Shown: positions 10,316 through 21,586 of the stretch, piece after piece | How positions within the stretch are numbered: the first letter of the stretch is position 1 | Layout of the letters: every line of letters begins with the position of its first letter | Position numbers and translations under genes: made by a program | Assembly (NCBI RefSeq): GCF_023278085.1 | Contig: NZ_CP066265.1 | Coordinates: forward strand, 481,001 to 545,000 | Source of the DNA: Pseudomonas syringae | GTDB taxonomy: Bacteria; Pseudomonadota; Gammaproteobacteria; Pseudomonadales; Pseudomonadaceae | DNA length: 64,000 nt | Direction: 5' to 3' | Notes under the pieces: generated by a model | Databases searched by the model: none | What the model was told of the DNA's origin: nothing | What the model saw: the letters and a program-made list of their open reading frames with translations, nothing else

Positions 10316-11640
10316 TGTGCAGCCTGGGTCGCGCCAGGGAGTTTGATTTCAACGTAGGCTTCGTCACGGATCTGACGCAACCAGGTTTGCAGCTCTTCGT
10401 CGTACTTGCGGTTACGCAGTACGCTCAGCGCTTGCTGCTCACGAGCCTGACCGGTTGCATCTGTGGCACGACGGCCAAGAACTTCCAGGACGTGCCAGCC
10501 GTAGGCGGTCTTGAACGGTTTGGACAGCACGCCTTGCGGCGTATCGTTCATGACAGCGCGGAATTCAGGAACCAGCGAGTTAGGGTCAACCCAGTTCAGA
10601 TCACCGCCGTTGAGCGCCGAGCCCGGATCTTCCGAGAAGCTTTTGGCCAGCGCAGCGAAGTCTTCGCCGTTCTGGATGCGCTCGTAGATCTTCTCTGCCA
10701 GAAGCTTGGTCGCTTCCTCGCTGCGGATTTCGCTTGGCTTGATCAGGATATGACGCACATGCACTTCATCACGCATCTGTGCCTGACCCTGACCACCACG
10801 CTTTTCGAGCAGCTTGAGGATAATGAAACCACCTGGCGTACGCGCCGGAGGTGTCACGTCACCAATAGGCATCGAGCTGAGCATGTCACCGAACGGCGGC
10901 GGCAGCTGAGCGGCTTTACGCCAGCCCATGTCGCCACCTTCCAGTGCGTTTTCGCTGGAAGAATTGGTGGTGGCGAGCTTGCCGAAATCGGCACCTTTCT
11001 TCAGCTGGTCATAAATGCTCTTGGCCTTCATGGCTGCAGCCTGGATGGTCTCCGAGGAAGCACTGTCCGGTGTCGCGATCAGAATGTTGGCCAGATGAAA
11101 CTCTTCAGACAGCTGAGCCTTGCCCTGATCGGAGGCCAGGAAGTTCTTCACTTCCTGTTCGGAGACCTGGATACGTTCAGCCACCCGGCGCTGACGCACC
11201 CGGCTGATGATCATTTCCCGGCGAACCTGCTCGCGCGCATCGTCATAAGACAGGCCGTCGTGCGCCAACGCGGCGCGGAACTGCTCCACGCTCATGTTGT
11301 TGCGCTGGGCAATGGTGCCGATCGCCTGGTTCAGTTCTTCATCGCTGACACGAATGCCGGCCCGCTCACCCATCTGCAATTGCAGGTTTTCCAGAATCAG
11401 ACGATCCAGAACCTGTTTTTGCAGTGCTTCGGCTGGCGGTACGCCAGAGCCGCGCTTGGCGATGGTTTGCTGAACTTCACGAACACGCTGGTCCATCTGG
11501 CTTTTCATGATCACGTCGTTATCGACGATGGCCACAACACTGTCCAGAGGTTGAACCGCGGCGTGTACAGCTCCGCTCAGCAGTAACGCGCCCAGCATCA
11601 GCGGGCGCAGACAATCAGAAAGCTTGGTCTTCACGTTCAC
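10312..11640 (-). CDS. surA: periplasmic chaperone and peptidyl-prolyl isomerase SurA
   Basis: Periplasmic chaperone that escorts outer-membrane beta-barrel precursors, LptD included, to the Bam complex. The roughly 440-residue protein has a signal peptide ([14 protein letters not shown]) ending near residue 28, a SurA N-terminal chaperone domain, and two parvulin domains, the second beginning near [17 protein letters not shown]. Two GTG codons (11640 and 11634) are possible starts. AAGG lies 5 nt before the first, so I use it, but MKTKLSDCL from the second is equally plausible. The start lies inside the 3' end of lptD, coupling a chaperone to one of its clients. Confidence 0.95.
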   Translation of the reverse strand: MNVKTKLSDCLRPLMLGALLLSGAVHAAVQPLDSVVAIVDNDVIMKSQMDQRVREVQQTIAKRGSGVPPAEALQKQVLDRLILENLQLQMGERAGIRVSDEELNQAIGTIAQRNNMSVEQFRAALAHDGLSYDDAREQVRREMIISRVRQRRVAERIQVSEQEVKNFLASDQGKAQLSEEFHLANILIATPDSASSETIQAAAMKAKSIYDQLKKGADFGKLATTNSSSENALEGGDMGWRKAAQLPPPFGDMLSSMPIGDVTPPARTPGGFIILKLLEKRGGQGQAQMRDEVHVRHILIKPSEIRSEEATKLLAEKIYERIQNGEDFAALAKSFSEDPGSALNGGDLNWVDPNSLVPEFRAVMNDTPQGVLSKPFKTAYGWHVLEVLGRRATDATGQAREQQALSVLRNRKYDEELQTWLRQIRDEAYVEIKLPGATQAAQ

Positions 11641-14398
11641 GATAACCTTGGATGCCTTTGTCGAGGAAGCTGTCTACCTTGGCGCCAGTCACACCGCCGA
11701 GCCCCTTCAACACGATTTGTAGGAATATGCCGCGGTCGCCTTTCTCGTTCTGAGGCGCTGCCTGGCTGAACTCGTCGTAGTCGATCCAGTAGCGGTTGAC
11801 CAGACGCATTTTCCAGCAGCAGTTGTCGTATTCGAACCCACCGAAAGCTTCGAGGGTGCGTTGACGGTTGTAGTCATACTGCCAGCGGCTGATCACGCTC
11901 CACTGCGGCACAATCGGCCAGATGACCGAGAAGTCGTGCTGCTGGATCTTGTAGTAGTCCTTCACGTAGTTCGGTGAACCCGGAGTCCCGTAGTCACCGC
12001 CACCGACGACCCAGCGGCCAGTGCTTTCGTCGTAACGAATCTGGTCGTTGCGATAGCGATAGCCAAGGTTGACGACCTTGTTGGGTTCGGCTTCAGGCTG
12101 GTAATGGAACATAGCGCTGCCCGAACGGGTGCTCTTGCTGTCCGGATCCCAGTTGAAATCGGAGTTGAAGCGCCAGTCGCGGTTGAAGCGGTATTCGTAT
12201 TCCAGGGCGTAAGGCGAAACGTTGGCCTTGGCGTCATCGCGATCTGCGAACACGACACCTGGCAACTGCACCTTGCGGTCTTCGAAATACAGGGCCTGAC
12301 CGATGCTGAAGCGTTGACGTTCGAAGCCGTTGTCTTCGATCCAGCGGTTGGTAACACCCAGCGACAGCTTGTTCTCGTCGCCGATGCGGTCGGAACCGGT
12401 GAAACGGTTATCACGGAACAGCGAGGCATAGTTGAACGTGCTTTCGCTGGTGTCGAATACCGGGATGTCGTTCTGGTCTTTCTCAGGTACATAGAGATAG
12501 AACAGGCGCGGTTCCAGGGTCTGGCGATAATCCTTGCCGAACCAGTTGGTATTGCGATCGAAATACAGACCGCTGTCGACGCTGAAGATCGGCACGCTGC
12601 GGCTCTGGCTGCTGCTGTACTCTTCGCCGGCGAGAAGCGTTTGCTTGCCTCTGCTGTCCAGATCCAGATCGTACTGGGTATAGACATACTTGAGCTTCGG
12701 CGTCAGGAAACCGTAGCTCCAGTTCATCGGCAGGCTGACGGACGGCGCCAGATTCAGACGATCACCGTTGGCGCGAGCCAGACCTGTGATGTTGTTGTCG
12801 AGGCGTGTCTCGGAGTTGCCATTTTCGTCGATGAACGCGCCGCTGCGCAGATCACGTTCGAAACGAACAGCCTCGGTCTGATAATCGAACTTCAGGCCGC
12901 CCGGGCTATACGGCAGCGTGCCGTTGACCGTCAGCTGTGGCAGACGGTTGTAAGGCGTGATGTTCGCGACCGTCGCCAGCTTGTAGGCCTGAGCGTTGAG
13001 CACTGCCGAGTAGCTGTCGCCACGGTAGGTCAGGGAGCCCTGCTGGGTGATGTAGTCGGTTCTCTTGACGCCGATCTGGTCGGTTTCCAGATCCTGGAAG
13101 TAGTACGGGTCGCTGATGTCGGTGTAGTCGACCTTGGTCAGCCAGCGCGTATCGAGCCCGCCAACGTGCTGCCAGTTGATCATCCAGCGGGTCTTGTCGT
13201 AGTCCGACTGCAACTTGCGCTCGTCGTTCTCGTCGTTCAGGTACGCGCCGCCGAACTGGCCTTCGCTGCCCTTGGTCAGATAACGGAACTCGCCTTCCAT
13301 CAGCAGACCGCGGTCTGCCATGTAGCGCGGGTACAACGTGGCGTCATAGTTCGGCGCCAGGTTGAAATAGTAAGGGGTTACCAGCGTGAAGCCGTTATCG
13401 CCGCCTGCCGCAATGGTCGGTGGCAGGAAGCCGGACTGACGGCGGTCGTCGATCGGGAAGTAGATATACGGCGTGTAGAGTACCGGTATGTCCTTGACCC
13501 GCAGGGTAACGTTGGTCGCTGTACCAAAGCCGGTGGCCGGGTTCAGCGTGATGTTGTTGCCCTTGAGTGTCCAGGCGTTGCTGTTCGGTTCGCACGTGGT
13601 GTACGTGCCGTCCTTGAGGCGGATGATCGCGTTCTCTGCACGCTTGGCGTACAGGGCGTTACCGCGAATATTCGACTTGTGCAGGACGTACTCGGCGTTG
13701 TCGACACGGGCTTCGCCGGTATCGAGCTGCAACTCTGCCTTGTCACCGACGATCAGCGCACCGTTGTCGCGCAAACGGACATTGCCGTTCAGCTCGCCAC
13801 GGTTCTCGGCCTGATGCAGAGCGGCCTCCTGGGCCTCTACCTGCATGCTGCCCTGACGCATGACGACATCACCGGCGAGTGTCGCGACCTGCGCGTCCTG
13901 TTCGTATCGCGAAGCCTTGGCTCCCACGAACATCGGCGCTTCGCTCATCTTGGTCTTGTCGTCCATGCCCGGGCGAACAGGCTCGACGTAAGCGCCCGAG
14001 CAATACGGGCCGGTTTCGGCCAGTTGTGCTGCGGTAAGCTTGTCGCGAGGAACCCAATCGAGGTGGCTGTAGTCAGCACTACGCGACTTCAGGCCTTTGC
14101 CCTTGGCTTCGGTGACCAGTTGCGTGCCCGCAGCCTGCCCACTCGAAGAAGAGGTGCTCTCTGATGAGACCGTGCCGTTGGAACTGACCGACGTCGTGTC
14201 ATGCACGGGGCGCGGAGGCAGGTCTACAGCAGCAGTACTGGATTTCGGCGCACAGTTCCAGGCACCCGAAGCAGAGACTGAGCAGTCATACTGTTCCGCG
14301 GCGACCACGAACTGAGTGGCCAGAGGTTGCATCGCCAGCAGACTGCCGGTTACGAGCAACGGAAATTTTTTACGAAACGCGGGGGATTTCAATGCCAT
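11615..14398 (-). CDS. lptD: LPS-assembly protein LptD
   Basis: Outer-membrane translocon that, with LptE, inserts lipopolysaccharide into the outer leaflet. The 927-residue precursor has an N-terminal signal, a short Ser/Thr-rich linker, a periplasmic OstA-like beta-jellyroll (around residues 150-300) and a long C-terminal barrel ending in an aromatic residue. Cysteines fit the known inter-domain disulfides: two near the mature N-terminus ([13 protein letters not shown]) and a Cys-Cys pair near the end (DNCCWKM). First gene of the leftward operon, divergent from amgK across about 130 bp. Confidence 0.97.
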   Translation of the reverse strand: MALKSPAFRKKFPLLVTGSLLAMQPLATQFVVAAEQYDCSVSASGAWNCAPKSSTAAVDLPPRPVHDTTSVSSNGTVSSESTSSSSGQAAGTQLVTEAKGKGLKSRSADYSHLDWVPRDKLTAAQLAETGPYCSGAYVEPVRPGMDDKTKMSEAPMFVGAKASRYEQDAQVATLAGDVVMRQGSMQVEAQEAALHQAENRGELNGNVRLRDNGALIVGDKAELQLDTGEARVDNAEYVLHKSNIRGNALYAKRAENAIIRLKDGTYTTCEPNSNAWTLKGNNITLNPATGFGTATNVTLRVKDIPVLYTPYIYFPIDDRRQSGFLPPTIAAGGDNGFTLVTPYYFNLAPNYDATLYPRYMADRGLLMEGEFRYLTKGSEGQFGGAYLNDENDERKLQSDYDKTRWMINWQHVGGLDTRWLTKVDYTDISDPYYFQDLETDQIGVKRTDYITQQGSLTYRGDSYSAVLNAQAYKLATVANITPYNRLPQLTVNGTLPYSPGGLKFDYQTEAVRFERDLRSGAFIDENGNSETRLDNNITGLARANGDRLNLAPSVSLPMNWSYGFLTPKLKYVYTQYDLDLDSRGKQTLLAGEEYSSSQSRSVPIFSVDSGLYFDRNTNWFGKDYRQTLEPRLFYLYVPEKDQNDIPVFDTSESTFNYASLFRDNRFTGSDRIGDENKLSLGVTNRWIEDNGFERQRFSIGQALYFEDRKVQLPGVVFADRDDAKANVSPYALEYEYRFNRDWRFNSDFNWDPDSKSTRSGSAMFHYQPEAEPNKVVNLGYRYRNDQIRYDESTGRWVVGGGDYGTPGSPNYVKDYYKIQQHDFSVIWPIVPQWSVISRWQYDYNRQRTLEAFGGFEYDNCCWKMRLVNRYWIDYDEFSQAAPQNEKGDRGIFLQIVLKGLGGVTGAKVDSFLDKGIQGYREREDQAF

Positions 14399-14527
14399 CT
14401 TATTAGTCCGGGCTTCCTGCGCGCCATCTGCCCGCGGGGGGGCCGCACGCCTCTCGATGGGCTGAAAAAGATTCCGGATAATAAAGCATGACCCGCTTGA
14501 CGGCTAGCGCCGTCGGAGACCCTTGTA

Positions 14528-15553
14528 ATGTCAGATCAAGATATACGCCTTCAATCCTTGAAAGTTTGGCTCGATGAGCAGCTGCCAGCGTTGTTTGCAG
14601 CGCAGAATTGGGGCGCCGTGCCCCCGGCCACGTTGACTGCGGCCAGCAGTGATGCAAGTTTCCGCCGTTATTTTCGCTGGGAGGGCGCCGGTCGAACTTT
14701 TATTGTCATGGACGCCCCTCCACCGCAGGAAAACTGCAAACCGTTCGTGGATATTGCTCATTTGCTGGAAAAGTCGGGCATTAATGTTCCGAAAATTTAT
14801 GCCGAAGACCTGACGCAAGGCTTTTTGTTGCTCAATGACCTGGGTCGCCAGACCTATCTGGACGTGATTGACGCCAATAACGCCGATGCACTGTTCGCCG
14901 ACGCGATCCAGGCGCTGCTGGCGTACCAGCAGTTGCCGATGGACGCGCCGCTGCCCAGCTACGACACGGCTTTGCTGCGTCGCGAGCTGGAGTTGTTCCC
15001 CGAGTGGTACGTGAAGCGCCATCTGGGCATCGAAATGGACGAGGCGCAACAGGCCGACTGGCAGCAGGTCAGCGAGCTGCTGATCAACAGCGCCCTTGCG
15101 CAGCCCAAAGTCTTGGTGCATCGCGACTATATGCCGCGCAACCTGATGATCAGTGAGCCCAATCCCGGCGTGCTGGATTTCCAGGATGCGGTGTACGGCC
15201 CGGTCACCTACGACGTAACCTGTCTGTTCAAGGACGCTTTCCTGAGCTGGCCGCAAGAGCGGGTCAGTGACTGGCTCAAGACGTACTGGGTCCAGGCGCG
15301 CGCCCTCGGCATCCCGGTGCAGGACGATTTTGCAGCCTTCGAGCGCGCCAGTGAGCTGATGGGCGTGCAGCGGCATCTGAAGGTCATCGGGATTTTCGCG
15401 CGTATCTGCCACCGCGATGGCAAGCCGCGTTATCTGGACGATGTGCCGCGCTTCTTCGCCTATATAGAAGCGGTGTTGTCGCGACGTCCAGAGCTGGCTC
15501 AGTTGGGGCAATTGCTCACCAGCTTGCAGCAACCCGCAGAGATCTCTGCCTGA
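14528..15553 (+). CDS. amgK: N-acetylmuramate/N-acetylglucosamine kinase AmgK
   Basis: Phosphorylates the anomeric hydroxyl of MurNAc and GlcNAc in the cell-wall recycling bypass found in pseudomonads, which feeds UDP-MurNAc without MurA and so lowers fosfomycin sensitivity. The 341-residue protein has the aminoglycoside phosphotransferase fold, with the catalytic loop VLVHRDYMPRNLM and the metal-binding LDFQDAVYGP. murU follows 51 bp downstream. The assignment rests on fold and on the amgK-murU pairing next to lptD. Confidence 0.93.
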   Translation: MSDQDIRLQSLKVWLDEQLPALFAAQNWGAVPPATLTAASSDASFRRYFRWEGAGRTFIVMDAPPPQENCKPFVDIAHLLEKSGINVPKIYAEDLTQGFLLLNDLGRQTYLDVIDANNADALFADAIQALLAYQQLPMDAPLPSYDTALLRRELELFPEWYVKRHLGIEMDEAQQADWQQVSELLINSALAQPKVLVHRDYMPRNLMISEPNPGVLDFQDAVYGPVTYDVTCLFKDAFLSWPQERVSDWLKTYWVQARALGIPVQDDFAAFERASELMGVQRHLKVIGIFARICHRDGKPRYLDDVPRFFAYIEAVLSRRPELAQLGQLLTSLQQPAEISA

Positions 15554-16276
<723 letters not shown>

Positions 16277-17044
16277 ATGCTGTGGCCCGGCACACTGATC
16301 GGCGCAGGTATTGGCTATGCCATCGCCAGCATTCCGGGCACGATGCTCGGTGCATTGTTGGGTCAGGCGCTGGACCGGCGATTGAAACTGCATAGCTGGG
16401 CGCAGGTGCGCGAGCGCCTCGGCGGCCGTGCGGCGATTGCTCAGGACGGGCTGCTGTTTGTACTGCTGGGGCGACTCGCCAAGAGTGAAGGGCGGGTGGT
16501 GGCCAGTCACATTCATCAGGCCCGGACCGAAATGCGCCGCCTGAACCTCAACGAAGCCGACCAGTTGCGCGCGATCAATGCGTTCAAGCGCGGCCGGGAT
16601 GGTGCTGACGGGCTGCGCAGTTACCTGCGCGGTTTGCAGCGTCAGCCGGACATGGCCGAAGAGCTGTTGCGTGCCTGCTGGCGAATGGCCTGGGCCGATG
16701 GCAAGGCCTCGCGGGTCGAGCGCGAGCTGATCGGTGTCTGGGGCATGTGGCTGGGCTGGTCACAGCAGCAGGTCGAGGCGCTGGCCGCCGAATACGACCC
16801 GATGAAGCGCTCGCCGATCAGCGTTGGCGATGATTACAGGGGCGCGATGAGCCTGCTCGGCGTGAAGCCGGACACTGATCCTCTGAGCGTCAAGCGGGCT
16901 TATCGGCGCCTGCTCAGTCGTCATCATCCGGACAAGATCGCCGGTTCGGGCGCCAATGCGCAGCAGGTACGGATGGCAACCGAGAAAACCAGCGAGTTGC
17001 ATAACGCCTATCGAGTGATCAAGGCCCGGCGCGGTTTTACATGA
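16277..17044 (+). CDS. DjlA-like TerB/DnaJ-domain membrane co-chaperone
   Basis: A 255-residue protein built like DjlA: a short hydrophobic Gly-rich N-terminal segment (LIGAGIGYAIASIPG, residues 5-20), a central TerB-like helical domain, and a C-terminal J domain with the HPD motif (LLSRHHPDKIAG) that stimulates DnaK ATPase. The start follows the murU stop directly, so translation is coupled. The link to cell-wall recycling is positional only. The DnaK-partner role follows from the J domain; targets are unknown. Confidence 0.87.
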   Translation: MLWPGTLIGAGIGYAIASIPGTMLGALLGQALDRRLKLHSWAQVRERLGGRAAIAQDGLLFVLLGRLAKSEGRVVASHIHQARTEMRRLNLNEADQLRAINAFKRGRDGADGLRSYLRGLQRQPDMAEELLRACWRMAWADGKASRVERELIGVWGMWLGWSQQQVEALAAEYDPMKRSPISVGDDYRGAMSLLGVKPDTDPLSVKRAYRRLLSRHHPDKIAGSGANAQQVRMATEKTSELHNAYRVIKARRGFT

Positions 17045-17071
17045 CCGTGCACGGGGCTTGGTGCCGGGTGC

Positions 17072-18082
17072 CTACTTGTCTTCTTTGGGTTCTATCCAGC
17101 CGCGAATCCGCCGAAACAGCTGCTCTTGCTCAGTGTCTTCGTTGCCCACGATATTGATCAGGGCGATCTGGGTAAAGCCGGGGCCTTTGGTGCGCTTGCT
17201 GGCCTGCAGCCGTGCTTTTGCGGCCAGGTCCGCCGGATTCTTGTAGACGAAATCGGCGGTCTTGATTTTCAGCGTCGGTATCATGTCCAGTAATGACGGG
17301 GTGGCGTTGACCGGTTCGCGTGCCGCCACCATCACCAGCTTCTGCACGGTTGGGGACGGGCGTTCGCTGAGGAATCGGGTTGCCCAGTAGGCTCCGCTGC
17401 TGTGTCCGAGCAGTATGACGCTGCGTGCCTTGTTCTGCTGGGCGAAGCTGATCGCGCTTTCGATTCGCGCGAAGATGCGTTCGGCACGAGCCTTGTTGCG
17501 TTCTTCGTCGGCAGCCGCTTTTGCCGTTGCAGCGCTGGCCAGTGCTTCTGCTTCCGCCGCCGGGTCCGGCGTCTTTGCAGTGGCGTCTTTCGGCGCGTCT
17601 TTTGCTGTACTGGCAGGCTTGTCGGCTGCTGTGTCTTTGTCACTGCCCTCTGTCGTGGCGTCGGGCTCGCGTGCCGCCAGTGTGTCGTCCTCGGCGTCCG
17701 GCAGGGTAATGCTCAGGCTTGACCAGCCCACGTCCGGAAATTTTCGGCGCAACGGCCCGACCGCGTCCGGCCAGTCCGGCGACTCTGCGTCACCCGGCAA
17801 AATGATGACGGCGCCCTGTGGCGCGTCACTGTTCGCTGGCTTCCAGAGCGCCAGAAAACTTTCGTCTCCGGCTTGCAGTTGTTGCTGGTCCTGAGGCGGC
17901 AACTGGCGCTCCAGGGCAATCGAGTCCTCTTGCGAACGGCTGAGCAACGGGGCGCGTTCCACCGGCGCTTCGGCGGCAGCGTCCTTGCCGGGGGCCGGGT
18001 CAGCCGCCATCGCAGGCAGTGCGCAAGGCAGCATCAATGACAAAAACAATGCAGGAAACATTGCGCGAAAGGTGTAGGACAT
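17072..18082 (-). CDS. secreted DUF3530 alpha/beta-hydrolase-like protein
   Basis: A 336-residue exported protein of the DUF3530 family; function unknown. The ATG at 18082 is followed by a signal sequence ending LPAMAADPAPG; an in-frame TTG 12 bp upstream looks less likely. The middle carries a long low-complexity Ala/Asp/Lys-rich insert (around residues 140-195). The C-terminal part has a hydrolase-type nucleophile elbow, LLGHSSGAYW, so a serine hydrolase fold is likely. Convergent with the DjlA-like gene and divergent from the sensor kinase. Confidence 0.85.
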   Translation of the reverse strand: MSYTFRAMFPALFLSLMLPCALPAMAADPAPGKDAAAEAPVERAPLLSRSQEDSIALERQLPPQDQQQLQAGDESFLALWKPANSDAPQGAVIILPGDAESPDWPDAVGPLRRKFPDVGWSSLSITLPDAEDDTLAAREPDATTEGSDKDTAADKPASTAKDAPKDATAKTPDPAAEAEALASAATAKAAADEERNKARAERIFARIESAISFAQQNKARSVILLGHSSGAYWATRFLSERPSPTVQKLVMVAAREPVNATPSLLDMIPTLKIKTADFVYKNPADLAAKARLQASKRTKGPGFTQIALINIVGNEDTEQEQLFRRIRGWIEPKEDK

Positions 18083-18160
18083 CGGATATTCCAAGCCAGA
18101 AACTATCCCGGCAGCCTAATGGGTTGATCGGCTTTTGTCAGGCCTGAGCGTTAGCGGCAC

Positions 18161-20209
18161 ATGACCGTCATACGCACACATGAGAACGACACGTTGATCA
18201 TTCGTCTTCTGCGCACCGGTTTTATCGGCTGCCTGGCTTTGCTCTTGATGGTCCAGATGGCGAATACGCAGGCTGACGTGTCTGGAGCGCCTGCAACTGC
18301 GCAACTGAACGCGGCGCAGCTCGACTGGCTCAAGGCGCATGGCCCGTTGCGGATCGGCCTGGTACTGCGTGCGCCTTACGCCCAGTTCGATCAGCGCCTG
18401 CAGCAATTGTCCGGCGCCAATGTCGACCTGATGAACGCCCTGGCGCGGACGCTGCCTGTCGAGTTGTTGTGGCGGAACTTTGCCGACCAGGCTGCGCTGG
18501 AACGGGCGTTGCTCAACGGCGAAATAGATGTTGCGCCGGGCTTGATGCAGACCCCGGCCGGACTGCGTCTGTGGCTGTTTTCCGATCCTTATCTGCGTGT
18601 GTCGCAACTGTTGATCGGCGAACGTGACGGCAGCACGGCGGTGGATCTGGAGAAGCTCGACAGCCTGTCCAGAGTCGCGGTGCGCATGCCTGGCTCGACC
18701 GCCGATTATCTGCGCAGCAATTTTCCGCACCTGAACCTGCAAGGCGTGCCGCTGGAGCGCCAGGCGCTGCAATTGCTGCTCAGTCAGCAGGCGCGCTATG
18801 CCGTGGTCGATGAGGCGCAATTGAGTCGCCTGCTGCGTGAGCCGGAGTTCGCCGGGCTGGCAGTGGTCGGCGACATCGGTTTTCCGCAACTGCTGCGGGT
18901 AGCGTCACGCCGCGATGTGCCGGAACTGGCGGCGATCGTCAGCGAAGCTTTAAAAGCGGTTCCGGCGAGGGAGCTGGAACAGTTGCACACCCGCTGGATG
19001 CCCTTGAACCCTGCGCATTTCAGTGACGCCACCGGCCTCTGGAAGAACCTGTGCATTCTGTTGCTGGTAATGCTATTGGCCTGCTTTGCGATTGTGATCT
19101 GGCAGCGTCGTCAGCAACATGCGCTGGAACAGGAGTTACTGACCGCGCGCGAGAACCTTGCCCGTCGGGTCGAGAGTGAAGAGGCGTTGCGGCTGGCGCA
19201 GTTTTCCATCGATCAAAGCACCGTCGGCATTCTGTGGGTCAATTGGGACAGTCGCGTGCGTTACGCCAATCGCGCGGCGGAGACGATGCTGGGCTATGCG
19301 CCGGGGCAGGTGGTCGAGCGCCCGTTGATCGATTTCGAACCCGGTCTGCACATGGATCGCTGGCTCAACCTGTGGAAAAACGCCCGTTCCCGCGAAGACA
19401 GCCCTCAAGTGTTCGAGACCCACTGCCTGCGCGCCGACGGCAGTTTTCTGCCCGCCGATGTGTCGTTGAGCTTTCTGCGTTTTCACGAAGCGGAATACCT
19501 CGTGGTGTTCCTCAGTGATGTCAGCGAACGGCGACGCGCCCATGATCAGTTGCGTGAATTGTCGGCGCACCTGGAAAGCGTGCGTGAAGAAGAGAAGGCG
19601 CGTATTGCCCGGGAAGTGCATGACGAACTGGGTCAAATGCTGACCGTATTGAAGCTGGAAACATCAATGTGCGAGCTGGCCTACGCCGACCTGGACCCAG
19701 GCTTGAGTGAACGTCTGGACAGCATGAAGCGCCTCATCGCGCAGTTGTTCCAGCTGGTACGCGATGTCGCGACTGCCTTGCGGCCGCCAATTCTCGATGC
19801 CGGCATTGCGTCGGCCATCGAATGGCAGGCGCGCCGGTTCGAGGCGCGCACGCAGATTCCCTGCCTGGTGCAAGTGCCGGACAACCTGCCGACCCTCAGT
19901 GATGCCAAGGCAACCGGTATGTTCCGGATTCTGCAGGAGGCACTGACCAATGTGATGCGCCATGCTCAGGCGCATACCGTTGAGATCAGTCTGACGCTGC
20001 AAGACGACATCTTATGCATGACCATCGCCGATGACGGGCAAGGCTTTGTCGTCGAGTCGGGCAGGGCGCTGTCGTTCGGTCTGGTGGGCATGCGCGAGCG
20101 GGTGCTGATGCTGGGCGGCAGACTTGAACTGGACAGCGAGGTCGGTGAGGGCACAACCTTGCGCGCCTACATCCCGATGGACCCCACCGCACAGGAGCGA
20201 CATCCGTGA
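18161..20209 (+). CDS. agtS: sensor histidine kinase with periplasmic binding domain (AgtS-like)
   Basis: A 682-residue inner-membrane kinase. A first hydrophobic segment (residues 15-33) precedes a periplasmic SBP_bac_3 domain (about 45-285), which senses a ligand directly. A second membrane helix lies at about 295-313, then a PAS domain (about 345-455), a HisKA_3 dimerisation helix with the phospho-acceptor His near residue 487 (IAREVHDELGQM), and a HATPase domain (DDGQGF and GLVGMRERV). The response regulator start overlaps its stop. Position upstream of an Agt-type importer and the P. aeruginosa gene order suggest AgtS, the sensor for delta-aminovalerate and GABA; ligand identity is inference. 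Confidence 0.82.
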   Translation: MTVIRTHENDTLIIRLLRTGFIGCLALLLMVQMANTQADVSGAPATAQLNAAQLDWLKAHGPLRIGLVLRAPYAQFDQRLQQLSGANVDLMNALARTLPVELLWRNFADQAALERALLNGEIDVAPGLMQTPAGLRLWLFSDPYLRVSQLLIGERDGSTAVDLEKLDSLSRVAVRMPGSTADYLRSNFPHLNLQGVPLERQALQLLLSQQARYAVVDEAQLSRLLREPEFAGLAVVGDIGFPQLLRVASRRDVPELAAIVSEALKAVPARELEQLHTRWMPLNPAHFSDATGLWKNLCILLLVMLLACFAIVIWQRRQQHALEQELLTARENLARRVESEEALRLAQFSIDQSTVGILWVNWDSRVRYANRAAETMLGYAPGQVVERPLIDFEPGLHMDRWLNLWKNARSREDSPQVFETHCLRADGSFLPADVSLSFLRFHEAEYLVVFLSDVSERRRAHDQLRELSAHLESVREEEKARIAREVHDELGQMLTVLKLETSMCELAYADLDPGLSERLDSMKRLIAQLFQLVRDVATALRPPILDAGIASAIEWQARRFEARTQIPCLVQVPDNLPTLSDAKATGMFRILQEALTNVMRHAQAHTVEISLTLQDDILCMTIADDGQGFVVESGRALSFGLVGMRERVLMLGGRLELDSEVGEGTTLRAYIPMDPTAQERHP

Positions 20210-20835
20210 TTCGTGTTTTGGTAGCCGAAGATCACGCCATCGTGCGTGAGGGGATCAAACAGTTGATTGGTCTGGCCAAGGACCTGCAGGTCGTCGGCGA
20301 AGCCAGCAATGGCGAGCAGCTGCTTGAGACCTTGCGCCACGTGGCGTGTGAAGTGGTGTTGCTGGATATCTCCATGCCCGGCGTCAACGGCCTTGAAGCC
20401 ATCCCGAGGATTCGGGCGTTGACCCATCCACCTGCGATTCTGGTGTTGTCGATGCACAACGAGGCGCAGATGGCGGCGCGCGCCCTGAAAGTCGGCGCGG
20501 CGGGTTATGCCACCAAGGACAGCGACCCTGCGTTGCTGCTGACGGCCATTCGGCGTGTGGCCGCGGGCGGGCGCTACATCGACCCGGATCTGGCCGACCG
20601 CATGGTGTTCGAAGTCGGCCTCACTGATAGTCGGCCTTTGCATTCGTTGTTATCGGAGCGCGAGTTCTCGGTATTCGAACGGCTGGCCCAAGGCGCCAAC
20701 GTCAACGACATCGCCCAGCAACTGGCCCTGAGCAGCAAGACCATCAGCACCCACAAAGCCCGGCTGATGCAGAAAATGAAGCTCAACTCCCTGGCCGACT
20801 TGGTCAAATATGCGATGGAACACAAGCTGGTCTGA
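20206..20835 (+). CDS. agtR: NarL/LuxR-family response regulator (AgtR-like)
   Basis: A 209-residue regulator with an N-terminal receiver (acidic pocket AEDH, phospho-acceptor Asp54 in LLDIS) and a C-terminal LuxR-type helix-turn-helix (LSEREFSVFERLAQG, then LSSKTISTHKARLMQKM). It starts at GTG 20206, with AGGAG 8 nt upstream, and overlaps the kinase stop, which shows that the two are partners. Likely target: the ABC importer operon that begins 750 bp downstream, past a repeat array. The Agt assignment comes from synteny. Confidence 0.87.
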   Translation: MIRVLVAEDHAIVREGIKQLIGLAKDLQVVGEASNGEQLLETLRHVACEVVLLDISMPGVNGLEAIPRIRALTHPPAILVLSMHNEAQMAARALKVGAAGYATKDSDPALLLTAIRRVAAGGRYIDPDLADRMVFEVGLTDSRPLHSLLSEREFSVFERLAQGANVNDIAQQLALSSKTISTHKARLMQKMKLNSLADLVKYAMEHKLV

Positions 20836-20879
20836 GTCTGAAAACGACAATCCGGCTGACCCTCGTACCAATCCTTCGC

Positions 20880-21445
20880 GGCCCTTGCGACGCATAGCGT
20901 CGCGAGCTGCATTCCCACGCTGGAGCGTGAGGAACGAGAGGCGTTCGGGAAAACACTATCGTGCCCATGCTCCGCGTGGGCATGCCGTTCCGGACGCTCC
21001 GCGTCCTCTTTGCGACGCAGAGCGCCGCGACCTGCATTCCCACGCTGGAGCGTGAGGAACGAGAGGCGTTCGGGAAAATACTATCGTGCCCATGCTCCGC
21101 GTGGGCATGCCGTTCCGGACGCTCCGCGTCCTCTTTGCGACGCAGAGAGCCGCGAGCTGCATTCCCACGGAGCGTAAGGAACGAGAGGCGGCCGGGAAAA
21201 CACTATCGTGCCCATGCTCCGCGTGGGCATGCCGTTCCGGACGCTCCGCGTCCTCTTTGCGACGCAGAGCGTCGCGAGCTGCATTCCCACGCTGGAGCGT
21301 GAGGAACGAGAGGCGGCCGGGAATACACTATCGTGCCCATGCTCCGCGTGGGCATGCCGTTCCGGACGCTCCGCGTCCCTTGCGACGCAGAGTGGCACGC
21401 AATTTATTACCACGCGCAGGGGCGAGAGATGTGCGGAGCGACATA
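20880..21445. repeat. tandem array of about 125-bp palindrome-rich units
   Basis: Fills most of the 751-bp gap between agtR and agtA. The landmark actatcgtgcccatgctccg recurs at 20955, 21080, 21202 and 21327, giving periods of 125, 122 and 125 bp, with partial units at both ends. Each unit contains several small inverted repeats: gcccatgctccgcgtgggc, ggacgctccgcgtcc, gacgcagagcgtc and cacgctggagcgtg. Units are nearly identical, which points to recent amplification. Small frames across it are repeat translations, not genes. Confidence 0.9.
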
Positions 21446-21586
21446 TCCAATCGCGCCATTGCTGTAGGGCAATCCCTACCCTCTGCCTTCCACCTGGCCT
21501 AGGCAATTCTCTCCCGGCCCCCGATTTGCGGGGTGTTCGGGCTGCTCTAGTCTTGAGCCCACGCAGACAAAACAAAGGTGTGGGTA

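Noticed and set aside
12104..14164. 686-codon frame opposite lptD
   Set aside because: Same reason: antisense shadow of a conserved gene, translation shows no recognisable family.
20880..21445. CRISPR array
   Set aside because: The units are about 125 bp and contiguous, with no unique spacers of regular length between short repeats, and no cas genes are present.
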